The notes: a model not told the origin generated them from the sequence alone. A stretch of 21,440 bases of DNA from Hyphomonadaceae bacterium UBA1001 (GCA_002291875.1 DBAV01000089.1:1-21440); one strand, 5' to 3'. Counted from the stretch's first letter, positions 1 to 8,118 are shown. Translations and numbers: made by a program.

Positions 1-1025
1 TGCCGGTGCGCCGGGTCGAAGCGGTGGTCGGCACGCTGACCCTGGAATCGGGCGATGTGGACGAGATCCTCGCGACCGAGCGGCGCGGCCTTTTGCCGTT
101 CCTGGGCGTGGCGCTGGCGGTGACCCTGATGCTGTCGGCCCTGCTGGCGTTTCTGGTGGCCCAGCCGCTGCGCCGCCTCGCCGACGCGGCCGACCGGATC
201 AGCGACCGCGGCGACAAGGGCCTGGGCGTGCCCCAGATCGCCCGCCGGCGCGACGAGATCGGCTATCTGGCACAGGCGCTGGATGACATGATCGCCGCCC
301 TGAGCCAGCGCATCGCCGGCAATGAGCGTCTGGTCCAGGACATCGCACATGAGGTCAAGAACCCGCTGACCTCCATCTCGAATGCGGTGCAGACCGCACG
401 CAATGTCTCTGATCCCGAGGCCCGCGAACGGCTCTATCGCATCATTCAGGACGATGTGCGCCGCCTCGATCGCCTGATCACGGACGTCAAGAATGCCATC
501 CACCTCGACGCCGAACTGCAGCGCGCGCCGGTGGCGGATGTCGACGTGGCCCGGCTGGCACAGGACGTGTGCGACATCTATGAGCAGACCCGCACGCCCG
601 ACGGCCCCGCGGTGGTGTTCGAGCGCGACGCGGGCGTTGCGGCCGGGCCGATCGCCGTGCGCGGCTATGAGGGCCCGCTGGTCCAGGTGCTGCGCAACCT
701 GATCGAGAATGCGCGCACCTTTTCCCCGCCCGGAGGCACCGTCACGGTGCGTCTGGGACGGCCGGTGCCGGGGCGCGTTCGCCTGACGGTCGAGGACGAG
801 GGACCCGGCATTCCGCCCGAAAACCTGCAGACCATCTTCCGCCGCTTCTATACCTCACGCCCGGAGGGCGCGAGCTTTGGCACCCATTCGGGTCTGGGCC
901 TGTCGATCGCACGCGAGATCGTCGAGGCGCACGAGGGGCGCATCCACGCCGAGAACCGGCTGGATGCGGGCGGCGTGCGACACGGGGCGCGCCTGATCAT
1001 CGACCTTCCTGCGCGGCGAGGCTGA
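1..1025 (+). CDS. chvG: ChvG-type sensor histidine kinase, C-terminal part (5' end outside window)
   Basis: Partial gene: the frame is already open at the window edge, so the start and the first periplasmic part are missing. Numbering from the GTG at 6, a short piece of sensor domain is followed by one membrane segment (about residues 29-52) and a HAMP linker (about 53-100). The dimerisation/phosphoacceptor H box has the autophosphorylated His at about 115 in AHEVKNPLTSI. The ATP-binding domain has an N box (LIENARTFSPP), G1 (DEGPGIP), F box (FRRFYTSRPEG) and G2 (GTHSGLGLSIARE). The FYTSRPEG and SGLGLSIARE forms and the ERRGLL-membrane-PLRRLADAADRI order match ChvG/ExoS, the acid- and envelope-stress kinase that phosphorylates ChvI in alphaproteobacteria. 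No response regulator or PTS gene lies downstream; a SOUL gene follows after 51 nt. The kinase call is sure; the ChvG assignment rests on remembered family patterns. Confidence 0.85.
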   Translation, partial: PVRRVEAVVGTLTLESGDVDEILATERRGLLPFLGVALAVTLMLSALLAFLVAQPLRRLADAADRISDRGDKGLGVPQIARRRDEIGYLAQALDDMIAALSQRIAGNERLVQDIAHEVKNPLTSISNAVQTARNVSDPEARERLYRIIQDDVRRLDRLITDVKNAIHLDAELQRAPVADVDVARLAQDVCDIYEQTRTPDGPAVVFERDAGVAAGPIAVRGYEGPLVQVLRNLIENARTFSPPGGTVTVRLGRPVPGRVRLTVEDEGPGIPPENLQTIFRRFYTSRPEGASFGTHSGLGLSIAREIVEAHEGRIHAENRLDAGGVRHGARLIIDLPARRG

Positions 1026-1076
1026 CGGGGGGCCGAACGGCGCATCCGATCGTCACGAAAGACCGTAGGATAGGGC

Positions 1077-1721
1077 ATGTCGATTCCCCTGCCCCGCGCC
1101 ATGCTGGCTCTCCTTGCGCTGGTTGGCGCGCTTGTCCTTTCAGGAGCGCCCGCCGCGATGGCCGCACCCGAGCCCACCTTCCGGACGGTTTCGCGCGATG
1201 GGGCGTTCGAGGTGCGCGACTATCCTGCACTGGTCGTCGCCGAGGTCACGGTGCGGGGCGGACGTGGCGAGGCGGCCAATGCCGCCTTTCGGCCTCTGGC
1301 CGACTATATCTTTGGTGTGAACGTCACGCGCGATCGCATCGGGATGACTGCCCCCGTCATACAACAGCGCTCGGGCGAACGTATCGGCATGACCAGCCCG
1401 GTCACCCAGACGGCCGGTGCCGGAGAAAGCTGGATCGTGCGGTTCATCATGCCCGAGGGTCGCACGCTGGCCTCCCTGCCCGAACCGCTGGATCCGGCCG
1501 TCCGCCTCGCAGAGAAACCGGCCATCCGCATGGCTGTTCTGCGGTTTTCAGGCCTGGCGGGCGGCGGGGCGCTGCAGGACCGCACCGAGGAATTGCGGCG
1601 GTGGATCGAGACGCGCGGCATGCGCAGCGTCGGCCCGCCCACCTATGCCTTCTATGATCCGCCCTGGACCTTGCCCTTCCTGCGACGCAACGAGGTGATG
1701 ATCCCCGTGGCCTTGCGCTGA
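1077..1721 (+). CDS. SOUL-family haem-binding protein, exported
   Basis: A 214-residue protein with a signal peptide (residues 1 to about 29, hydrophobic LALLALVGALVLSG, likely cleavage after AMA), so periplasmic or surface exposed. The mature part is a single SOUL/HBP domain: it opens with a YPALVVAEV strand, has the paired segments RIGMTAPVIQ and RIGMTSPVTQ, and ends with a YDPPWTLPFLRRNEV tail, all typical of the family. SOUL proteins bind haem or related tetrapyrroles in eukaryotes; the bacterial role is unsettled, so haem binding here is inference. AGGA at 1067-1070 lies 6 nt before the ATG and supports this start. It is probably read through from the kinase gene 51 nt upstream. Its stop is only 5 nt from the converging thiolase stop, with no visible terminator between them. 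Confidence 0.88.
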   Translation: MSIPLPRAMLALLALVGALVLSGAPAAMAAPEPTFRTVSRDGAFEVRDYPALVVAEVTVRGGRGEAANAAFRPLADYIFGVNVTRDRIGMTAPVIQQRSGERIGMTSPVTQTAGAGESWIVRFIMPEGRTLASLPEPLDPAVRLAEKPAIRMAVLRFSGLAGGGALQDRTEELRRWIETRGMRSVGPPTYAFYDPPWTLPFLRRNEVMIPVALR

Positions 1722-1726
1722 CCCGT

Positions 1727-2917
1727 TCAGGCCGCGCGCTCGACCGTCACCGCGATCCCCTCGCCACCCCCGATGCACAGGCTGGCCACCCCGCGATGGG
1801 CTCCGCGTGCCTGCAGCGCCGCGATCAGCGTCACCAGCACCCGTGCACCCGAGGCACCGATGGGATGACCCAGCGCGCAGGCGCCGCCATTCACATTCAC
1901 CACGTCTTGCGGGATCGACAGGTCCTGCATGGCGATCATCGGCACGACGGCAAAGGCTTCGTTGATTTCCCACAGGTCAACCGCGCCGACCGACCATCCC
2001 GCCCGCTCGAGCGCCTTGCGCATCGCAGGGACGGGCGCGGTCGTGAACTGCGAGGGTTCCTGTGCGTGGGCAGCCGCCGAAACGATGGTCGCCAGAGGCG
2101 GCAGGCCGCGGCGCTCGGCCTCCGAGCGGCGCATCAGCACCAGAGCCGCCGCCCCGTCCGAAATTGCCGAGGCATTCGCTGCCGTCACCGTACCATCCGG
2201 CGAGAATGCCGGCCGCAGGCCGGGAATCTTGTCCGGGCGTGCCTTGCGCGGAAGCTCGTCACTGCCGACCTCGACCGGCGCCTTGCCGCCCACCGACACG
2301 GGGACGATCTCGGCATCGAAGGCGCCGGTTTCGCTGGCCGCCTGCGCGCGCCTCAGCGTCTCGATGGCATAGGCGTCCTGGGCCGCACGGGAAAGCTGGT
2401 GCTCGGCCGCCGAGCGGTCGGCATACACACCCATCGCCAGACCCTCATAGGCGTCCTCGAGGCCATCGAGCGCCATATGGTCCAGCACGCGATCATGGCC
2501 ATACTTGTGACCCCCGCGGAACCGCTTGAGCAGATGCGGGGCATGGGTCATGCTCTCCATGCCCCCGGCGACGATCACGTCCGCCTCGCCGCTGGCGATC
2601 AGAGCGCGCGAGAGGACCACCGCCTCCAGACCCGAGCCGCACATCTTGTTCAGCGTGGTCGCCTGGGCAGACTTTGGCAGGCCGGCCGCCAGGGCCGCCT
2701 GCCGCGCGGGCGCCTGGCCCTGGCCGGCCGAGAGCACATTGCCCATGACGACCCGCTCGATGTCATCGGCGCCGATGCCGGCGCGCTGCGCCGCCGCGGC
2801 GATGGCCGCCGCGCCCAGCTGCGGCGCGGTCAGCCCCGCCAGTTCGCCCTGCAGTCCCCCCATCGGCGTGCGGGCCATGCCCACCACGACGACGGGGTCG
2901 CGCGCGCCTTCTGCCAT
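1727..2917 (-). CDS. Acetyl-CoA acetyltransferase (thiolase)
   Basis: A 396-residue thiolase, the usual length for degradative or biosynthetic thiolases. The nucleophilic Cys is C93 (NKMCGSGLEAV), the His of the second motif is H351 (ALGHPIGASGAR) and the acid/base Cys is C381 (CIGGGEG). The NEAF motif (INEAFAVV) is present, so the enzyme should be active. It condenses two acetyl-CoA to acetoacetyl-CoA or cleaves 3-ketoacyl-CoA in the cytoplasm; chain-length preference cannot be read from the sequence. It lies 10 nt downstream of the zeta-subunit gene. Its Shine-Dalgarno GAGGA (2925-2929) overlaps that gene's stop codon, so the two are very likely co-transcribed and translationally coupled. 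atoB, phaA or bktB would all be possible names, hence no symbol. Confidence 0.93.
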   Translation of the reverse strand: MAEGARDPVVVVGMARTPMGGLQGELAGLTAPQLGAAAIAAAAQRAGIGADDIERVVMGNVLSAGQGQAPARQAALAAGLPKSAQATTLNKMCGSGLEAVVLSRALIASGEADVIVAGGMESMTHAPHLLKRFRGGHKYGHDRVLDHMALDGLEDAYEGLAMGVYADRSAAEHQLSRAAQDAYAIETLRRAQAASETGAFDAEIVPVSVGGKAPVEVGSDELPRKARPDKIPGLRPAFSPDGTVTAANASAISDGAAALVLMRRSEAERRGLPPLATIVSAAAHAQEPSQFTTAPVPAMRKALERAGWSVGAVDLWEINEAFAVVPMIAMQDLSIPQDVVNVNGGACALGHPIGASGARVLVTLIAALQARGAHRGVASLCIGGGEGIAVTVERAA

Positions 2918-2927
2918 GCTCGTGTCC

Positions 2928-3251
2928 TCAGCCCTGCTCGGCGATCTGACGGCGCGCCGTCAGCATCAGGTCAGCCATGTGCGCGCGGATCTGGTGCTCG
3001 GTCTGGGCCGATCCGGCCGCCTGAAGGTCATCGTGGATCTTGCGATAGAGGTCTTCCTCGCCGGGCTCCTCGAGATCCGAGATCACCACCGACTTGGCAT
3101 AGGCCAGCGCTTCGTCGCCCTGCAGGCCCATCACGCCCGCGGCCCATTCCCCCAACAGCCGTGCACGGCGCGCATGGGCCTTGAACTCCTGCTCCTGGTT
3201 CAGCGCGAAACGGAATTCCTCGGCACGCTCACGGTCGTCGAAGCTGTTCAT
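2928..3251 (-). CDS. F1-ATPase inhibitor subunit zeta (DUF1476)
   Basis: A 107-residue protein beginning MNSFDDRERAEEFRFA, with LLGEWAAGVMGL and DYAKSVV-like (LAYAKSVVISDLEEPGEED) blocks. This is the pattern of DUF1476, the zeta subunit of the alphaproteobacterial F1Fo-ATP synthase described in Paracoccus denitrificans. Zeta blocks ATP hydrolysis by inserting its N-terminal helix into the F1 alpha/beta interface; the charged N-terminal stretch is intact here and the length matches the family (about 104-110). The start is the ATG at 3251 with GGAG at 3258-3261, 6 nt upstream; an in-frame extension further upstream has no support. It is the first gene of a two-gene unit with the thiolase. The phage relic begins only about 65 bp upstream, so its promoter must be within that space or lie in relic DNA. 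Confidence 0.92.
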   Translation of the reverse strand: MNSFDDRERAEEFRFALNQEQEFKAHARRARLLGEWAAGVMGLQGDEALAYAKSVVISDLEEPGEEDLYRKIHDDLQAAGSAQTEHQIRAHMADLMLTARRQIAEQG

Positions 3252-3316
3252 CGGGCACTCCGTTCCGGCCAGCCGAGCCGACCTTCCAATTCGTCCTCCG
3301 ATAAAGCCCGCCAAGG

Positions 3317-4027
3317 ATGGGCGCAACCGTCACCGCCCGTGCCGCACGCATGGTGGCATCGGGCGACGTGGTGGAACTCGACGAGGAGTTCGCCGGCGGT
3401 GGGGCGAAGATGGCCCGGCCACTGGACCCCAGGGGCCCCGCCCGAGAGGTGGTGAACTGCCGCTGCACGCTGGTGGTGCTGAACCGCAGGACGGCCGAGC
3501 GGTGGCAGGGGCGGGCACGGATCGCACCGGTGCCGGCGCCGGCGCAGACGGTCGCCCCGGCGCAGACGGTCGCGCTGGCGACGCCAAGCGAGGTCTCGCG
3601 ATGGATCGACGATGCGCTGACGCGGCGCGTGGGGCAGCCGGCGCCCGCAATCGACCTCGCGGTGGTACCTGACGGGCTGTCCGACCGGGTCATTGCGCTC
3701 GGCTTGCGCCCCATTAAGGCAGGCGCGCCGCCGCGCGTGCTGTCGCTGGACGCGTCCGCGACACGCCATGCATTCGACAACCACGGCGATCCGGTCCGGG
3801 AGGCCGCGCGGGGACAAATCGCGATCACCGCACAGGACATCGCGCAATGGGCGGCCCTGCTGCTAGCCGCCGACTGGGCCCAGATCATGCGCGGCGACTC
3901 GCCAAACGCACCGTCCGGTGCGCCGAGGTTCACGGTCGAGGTGCTTGTCGGGCCGCGTCGTTACGTCCTTGTGTTCGAGGGACGGCGCAAGCGGTTGGTG
4001 CTGGTGACCATGTGGAGCCCGCGATGA
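3317..4027 (+). CDS. Phage MuF head-morphogenesis protein C-terminus fused to PBECR-like nuclease domain (N-terminally truncated)
   Basis: Residues 1-52 match the end of phage Mu gpF-like minor head proteins: a VxLDEEF block, then the hallmark PxDPRGPAREVVNCRCTL. The 150-250 residues that should precede this are absent; an in-frame stop sits at 3302-3304 and no relic is visible upstream. A Pro/Ala linker (about 53-95) contains two copies of PAQTVA encoded by an 18-nt tandem repeat (3541-3573). Residues about 100-235 resemble the phage Barnase-EndoU-ColicinE5/D-RelE (PBECR) nuclease group: VLSLD, then RHAFDNHGD with H151 and H156, ITAQDI, and a final beta-hairpin ending LVLVTMW. MuF proteins with C-terminal toxin domains are a known temperate-phage polymorphic toxin class. 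The frame is intact from 3317, but no Shine-Dalgarno is convincingly placed. Family assignment of the second domain is by pattern only. Confidence 0.7.
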   Translation: MGATVTARAARMVASGDVVELDEEFAGGGAKMARPLDPRGPAREVVNCRCTLVVLNRRTAERWQGRARIAPVPAPAQTVAPAQTVALATPSEVSRWIDDALTRRVGQPAPAIDLAVVPDGLSDRVIALGLRPIKAGAPPRVLSLDASATRHAFDNHGDPVREAARGQIAITAQDIAQWAALLLAADWAQIMRGDSPNAPSGAPRFTVEVLVGPRRYVLVFEGRRKRLVLVTMWSPR

Positions 4028-4104
4028 CTGGGGTTGCTGCGGTCCCCGATGTACGCGCCGTGAGGCACCCCCGGGGCCAACGTCCGGAACGGCCCGCAGC
4101 ATAG
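4024..4104 (+). CDS. Possible 26-residue ORF overlapping the MuF-PBECR stop
   Basis: An ATG at 4024 overlaps the TGA of the preceding gene (ATGA), an arrangement typical of translational coupling in phage operons. It opens 26 codons, ending TAG at 4102-4104, before the prohead-protease start at 4140. The product (MTGVAAVPDVRAV, then an Arg/Pro-rich tail) matches nothing I recognise and is too short for a classic immunity protein. It may be the beginning of a gene whose rest was deleted, or chance. Confidence 0.25.
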   Translation: MTGVAAVPDVRAVRHPRGQRPERPAA

Positions 4105-4139
4105 GAAGACATAGGGTTCAGAGGCCCGGGAGTCCAGAC

Positions 4140-4565
4140 ATGATCGTTACCCGCAACGCCGCCGGTGCCCTCGAGCGCCGGGCGATCCCGATCGACATCC
4201 GCGCGGTGGGCGAGGACGGCACCTTCACGGGCTATGCCAGCCGCTTTGGCGAGCAGGACAGCTATGGCGATGTCGTCATGCCCGGCGCGTTCCAGCCCTC
4301 GATCCAGGCCAGCGGCGCGCGCGGCGTGAAGCTGCTGTGGCAGCACGACACCGCCCGGCCGATCGGGGTGTGGACCGATCTGCGCGAGGACGTCGCTGTT
4401 CCCGCCATTGAATTCCTCCACGCGCAAAGGACGCGTCGGGTCGCCCCGCACGAAGCGGGCGTCACTCGGCGGCGAGCGCAGGCATGGGGCTTGCCTCGGC
4501 CCGGTCGAGTCGCGCGAGCAGATCGGTCCGCTTGTGCGCCGCCACCTCAACCGAAGCCTCCTTGA
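4140..4565 (+). pseudogene. HK97-family prohead protease, 5' fragment
   Basis: The ATG at 4140 has a well placed Shine-Dalgarno (GGGAG, about 7 nt upstream). The first 85 or so residues are a clear prohead-protease N-terminus: IDIRAVGEDGTFTGYASRFG, DSYGDVVMPGAF, then GVKLLWQHDTARPIGVW, whose His is a catalytic residue of the family (peptidase U35-like). Recognisable sequence ends near LRED at about 4395. The frame then wanders to 4565 through unrelated DNA antisense to the end of the ior gene, so the catalytic Ser half is gone and the product would be inactive. In tailed phages this enzyme cleaves the scaffold of the maturing capsid and its gene normally sits near the portal and MuF genes. 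Together with the preceding gene it shows that a head cassette was once here. Confidence 0.75.
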
Positions 4566-7500
4566 CGTGGCCAAAGCCGCGGATCTGGTCAGGCAGGCTC
4601 GCAAGTTCGACCAGCAAAGCATGCGTGGCAGGCGACAGCGCGTGCAGCCGGGCGTCGATATCGGCCTCGTACTGGTCGCGCAGGGCCCGCTCCATGCGGC
4701 GTTCGGCGGTGCGACCGAAGATGTCGGCCGAGGTGCCCCGGAGCCCCTTGAGCTTCCGCAGCACGCCGAAGGCGGTCAGGATCCACGACCCGAACGCCAT
4801 CTTGCGCGGCTTGCCATCCGCCCCCTTGCGCGACAGCAAAGGCGGGGCCAGCCAGACCTTCATCCTGGGATTGCCCGCAAAGGCTGCGCGCAGCTCCTCG
4901 GCGAAACGCCCGTCCGTATAGAGGCGCGCCACCTCATACTCGTCCTTGTAGGCCATCAGCTTGGCAAAGTTGGCCGCAACGGCGCGGGTGAGGTCCTCCC
5001 CCAGACCCAGCGTGGTCTCGGCGGCCCGCACGCGGTCGACCAGATCGCGATAGCGGCGTGCATAGCCAGCATCCTGATAGGCCGTCAGGTGCGCCTCGCG
5101 CTGGGCGATCAGCGCATCGAGGGTGGCAGGAGCAGGCGCTTCCACCCGCAGGTCATGATGTTCGGGAATACGCTCCGGCGCTGCCGCCGCGACCCGGCCG
5201 AGATCGAAAGCCGCAAGATTGGCCTTCACCTGCGCACCGTTCAGCTCGATCGCCTTGCGGATCGCCTCGAGGCGCACGGGGAGCAGTCCGCGCTGCCACG
5301 CAAAGCCCGCGGTGATCATGTTGGCGAACAGGCTGTCGGACAGGAAGCGACTGGCGAGCGTTTCCGCGTCCAGCGTCGCAAGGTCGGCCACCGCCTGCTC
5401 GAGCCGGCGGCGCATCACGCGTCCTTCGAACCGCACATTCCGGTCGCGCACGAACGCCGCCGTGGGGGCCACATCCAGGTTGGCGACGGCACGCGTGCCC
5501 TCTCGCGACAGCATCGCCAGCGTTTCCTTCGAGGTCGCCACCACCACGTCGCCGCCCACCAGCGCGTCCACCGCGGCCGGCGGGATGCGCGACGAGCGGA
5601 TCAGGTCGGGCGAACGGGCGAACCGCAGGTGGGACACCACCGGACCGCCCTTCTGGGCCAGGCCCGTCATGTCGAGGGTCGATGACGCCACGCCGTCGAT
5701 GTGCGCAGCCATCCCCAGGATTGCCGCCACCGTAGTCACCCCGGTGCCGCCCACCCCGGTGAACAGCACATTCCAGGTTTCTCCCAGCGCCGGCAAGGAA
5801 GGTTCGGGCAGATTGGTCGCGTCGATCGGCTCGGGCCTTGCGGCCTTGGCGGCCGGCTTGGCGCCCTCCAGCGTCACGAAGGAGGGGCAGAACCCGTCCA
5901 CACAGCGAAGGTCCTGGTTGCACGAGGACTGATTGATGCGGCGCTTGGTGCCGAAGGCGGTCTCCACCGGCTCGACGCTCAGGCAGTTCGACGCCTTGGA
6001 ACAGTCCCCGCAGCCTTCGCAGACGGCCGTGTTGATGAAGGCACGGGTGGTGTCGGGCTTCATCAGCCCGCGCTTGATCCGCCGGCGCTTTTCGGTGGCG
6101 CAGACCTGATCGTAGACGATGGCGGTGACGCCCTCGATCTCGCGCATACGGCGCTGCAGTTCGTCGAGCTGGGCGCGCGGATAGATCTCCACCCCGCCCG
6201 GCAGTCCCTGCACCCAGCGATAGCGCTCGAGGTCATCGGCAACGATGACGACGGCCTTCACGCCCTCGGCCTTCAGCTGGATGACGATGTCGACGACGGT
6301 CTGGCCCGAATCCACGGTCTGGCCGCCCGTCATGGCGACCGCATCATTATACAGGATCTTGTAGGTGACGTTCGCCTTGGCGGCCACGGCCTGCCGGATC
6401 GCCAGCGATCCCGAGTGCGAATAGGTCCCGTCGCCGAGGTTCACAAAGACATGGTTCTCGTCGGTGAAGGCCTGCTGACCGATCCAGCCCACGCCCTCTC
6501 CGCCCATCTGGGACGTGAAATCGGTGTTCCGCTCGGGCATGAAGGTGACCATGTAATGGCACCCGATCCCTGCCAGCGCACGCGAGCCCTCTGGCACCAC
6601 GGTCGACGTATTGTGCGGACAGCCCGAACAATAATGGGGCTTGCGCGCCAGTTCGCCCGCCAGCGAGACCGCCGCCTGCCCCGAAGCACCGATCCGCACC
6701 AGATAGCCCTCGCCCTGCGCACGGGGCGCCTCGGGCGGCAGGCGGTCCAAAAGGGCGCGCACGATCTCGGCCACCGGCACTGCGCCCACATCCGACAGCA
6801 GCGGCGCGCCCGCCTCGTCGCGCTTGCCTACAATGCGCGGGCGTTCGGCGTCGGGCAGGTGGTACAACAGGTCTTTCAGCTGATCCTCGATCAGCGAGCG
6901 CTTGTGCTCGACCACCAGCACCCGTTCCAGCCCGCGGCAGAAGGTGCTGACGGCCTCGCCCTCGAGCGGCCACGGCATCGAAACCTTGAACACCGCCAAG
7001 CCAAGATCGGCTGCCTGTTCGGGGCCGATCCCCATGGCGTCGAGGGCCTCGAACACGTCGCGAACGGCCTGGCCGCTGGCCACGATGCCCAGCCGGGGAC
7101 GTGCGCCCATCAACACAGGCCGGTCCAGCCCGTTCGCCCGCACCCACGCCTTGGCCGCCGGCAGCTTGAACCGGCGCAGCCGGAGCTCCTTGGCCATCGG
7201 CTCGTCGAAGTTACGGATCGAGAGACCACCCTCGGGCAGCGCGAACTCGGCCGGCTCGCGCCACTCGGCGGGCAGCGTGTCCAGATCGACCACGGCCCCC
7301 GAATCCATCGTGTCGGCCAGTGCGATCAGGCCCACCCAAAGGCCCGAATAGCGCGACATCTCGATCCCGGCGCGCCCGAAGGCCAGAACCTCGGCCACCG
7401 TCGACGGCGAGAGTACCGGCATCTCGAAGTCACGGAAGGCATATTCGGACTGGGATGGCAGCGTCGATGACTTGCACTGGTGATCGTCACCAGCAATCGC

Positions 7501-7923
7501 CACAACACCGCCCAGCCGGTTGGTGCCGGCGAAATTGGCGTGCTTGAAGACGTCACCCGTGCGGTCGACGCCGGGGGCCTTGCCATACCAAAGCCCGAAC
7601 ACCCCGTCCTTGCGCGCACCCGGCGTCAGGCCGACCTGCTGGCTGCCCCAGACGGCAGTGGCCGCCAGATCCTCGTTCAGCCCGGGCTGGAACACGACGT
7701 CCAGCGCCGTCAGCCTTTTCTCGAGCCGCGCCAGCTGCTGGTCATAACCCCCCAGCGGCGAGCCGCGATACCCCGAGATGAAGCCGCCCGTTCGAAGGCC
7801 GCGTGCCCGATCCGCGCGAATCTGATCCAGTGGCAGGCGGACCAGGGCCTGGATGCCGGTCATGAAGACCCGACCCGAGATGGCGTCGTACTTGTCGTCG
7901 AGCGAAACGGGTCGCATGTCCAT
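4462..7923 (-). CDS. Indolepyruvate ferredoxin oxidoreductase, fused alpha and beta subunits
   Basis: A 1153-residue protein, the normal size for fused IorA-IorB. The order is a pyruvate-oxidoreductase-like N-terminal domain (SGYRGSPLGGYD near residue 50), a thiamine-diphosphate domain with CSGCPHNTS near 432 and GIGCHYM then GGEGVGWIG after it, a cysteine-rich iron-sulfur segment at about 635-690 (CEGCGDCSKASNC and CNQDLRCVDGFCPSF), and a gamma/beta-like domain starting GVGGTGVTTV near 720. It decarboxylates aryl-pyruvates (from Trp, Phe, Tyr transamination) to aryl-acetyl-CoA in the cytoplasm, passing electrons to ferredoxin. The start ATG at 7923 has AGGGAGG (7934-7940) 10 nt upstream. It is divergent from an Lrp-family regulator, the usual arrangement for a regulator of amino-acid catabolism. 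The stop lies about 65 bp from the phage relic; no strong terminator is seen there. Confidence 0.95.
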   Translation of the reverse strand: MDMRPVSLDDKYDAISGRVFMTGIQALVRLPLDQIRADRARGLRTGGFISGYRGSPLGGYDQQLARLEKRLTALDVVFQPGLNEDLAATAVWGSQQVGLTPGARKDGVFGLWYGKAPGVDRTGDVFKHANFAGTNRLGGVVAIAGDDHQCKSSTLPSQSEYAFRDFEMPVLSPSTVAEVLAFGRAGIEMSRYSGLWVGLIALADTMDSGAVVDLDTLPAEWREPAEFALPEGGLSIRNFDEPMAKELRLRRFKLPAAKAWVRANGLDRPVLMGARPRLGIVASGQAVRDVFEALDAMGIGPEQAADLGLAVFKVSMPWPLEGEAVSTFCRGLERVLVVEHKRSLIEDQLKDLLYHLPDAERPRIVGKRDEAGAPLLSDVGAVPVAEIVRALLDRLPPEAPRAQGEGYLVRIGASGQAAVSLAGELARKPHYCSGCPHNTSTVVPEGSRALAGIGCHYMVTFMPERNTDFTSQMGGEGVGWIGQQAFTDENHVFVNLGDGTYSHSGSLAIRQAVAAKANVTYKILYNDAVAMTGGQTVDSGQTVVDIVIQLKAEGVKAVVIVADDLERYRWVQGLPGGVEIYPRAQLDELQRRMREIEGVTAIVYDQVCATEKRRRIKRGLMKPDTTRAFINTAVCEGCGDCSKASNCLSVEPVETAFGTKRRINQSSCNQDLRCVDGFCPSFVTLEGAKPAAKAARPEPIDATNLPEPSLPALGETWNVLFTGVGGTGVTTVAAILGMAAHIDGVASSTLDMTGLAQKGGPVVSHLRFARSPDLIRSSRIPPAAVDALVGGDVVVATSKETLAMLSREGTRAVANLDVAPTAAFVRDRNVRFEGRVMRRRLEQAVADLATLDAETLASRFLSDSLFANMITAGFAWQRGLLPVRLEAIRKAIELNGAQVKANLAAFDLGRVAAAAPERIPEHHDLRVEAPAPATLDALIAQREAHLTAYQDAGYARRYRDLVDRVRAAETTLGLGEDLTRAVAANFAKLMAYKDEYEVARLYTDGRFAEELRAAFAGNPRMKVWLAPPLLSRKGADGKPRKMAFGSWILTAFGVLRKLKGLRGTSADIFGRTAERRMERALRDQYEADIDARLHALSPATHALLVELASLPDQIRGFGHVKEASVEVAAHKRTDLLARLDRAEASPMPALAAE

Positions 7924-7962
7924 CGGGCGTCGGCCTCCCTGGCCTCTGAGTTGTTTGAGTCA

Positions 7963-7970
7963 GCTATAGC
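7963..7970 (-). promoter_or_regulatory. Probable -10 element of the ior promoter
   Basis: GCTATAGC lies 40 nt upstream of the ior start on the coding strand and matches the Caulobacter-type -10 (GCTANAWC) at seven of eight positions. At the proper distance upstream (7985-7991) there is only an A/T run, not a TTGAC-like -35. This suggests a promoter that needs help from a bound activator. The octamer is itself palindromic, so the direction comes from context. Confidence 0.45.
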
Positions 7971-7973
7971 GCA

Positions 7974-8010
7974 GGTTCGCGCGAAAAAATTTGCAAATCT
8001 TGCGCGAACC
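7974..8010. promoter_or_regulatory. 37-bp interrupted palindrome, candidate Lrp-family operator
   Basis: Perfect 9-bp arms GGTTCGCGC (7974-7982) and GCGCGAACC (8002-8010) flank a 19-bp A/T-rich centre that contains a second, perfect 10-bp palindrome ATTTGCAAAT (7989-7998), slightly off the centre. The element lies between the divergent ior and lrp genes, immediately upstream of the likely ior -10. Lrp/AsnC proteins bind pseudo-palindromes with A/T-rich centres, so autoregulation and control of ior are likely inferences. The repeat itself is seen directly. Confidence 0.6.
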
Positions 8011-8118
8011 AGTCACTACTCCGCACGTTCATGCCTCCGTCATGACAGGTCCACGCCAATTCGTTTCAGACGGGCGGCCAAGTGCCGCCACCGGTCACGC
8101 CAGAAGGGATGCCGACCC

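Noticed and set aside
3541..3573. 18-nt tandem repeat suggesting a repeat array
   Set aside because: Only two copies, in frame, encoding a duplicated PAQTVA linker of the MuF-PBECR protein.
5701..7470. 589-codon rightward open frame
   Set aside because: Antisense to the ior gene, with no family motif; the opposite strand is clearly coding.
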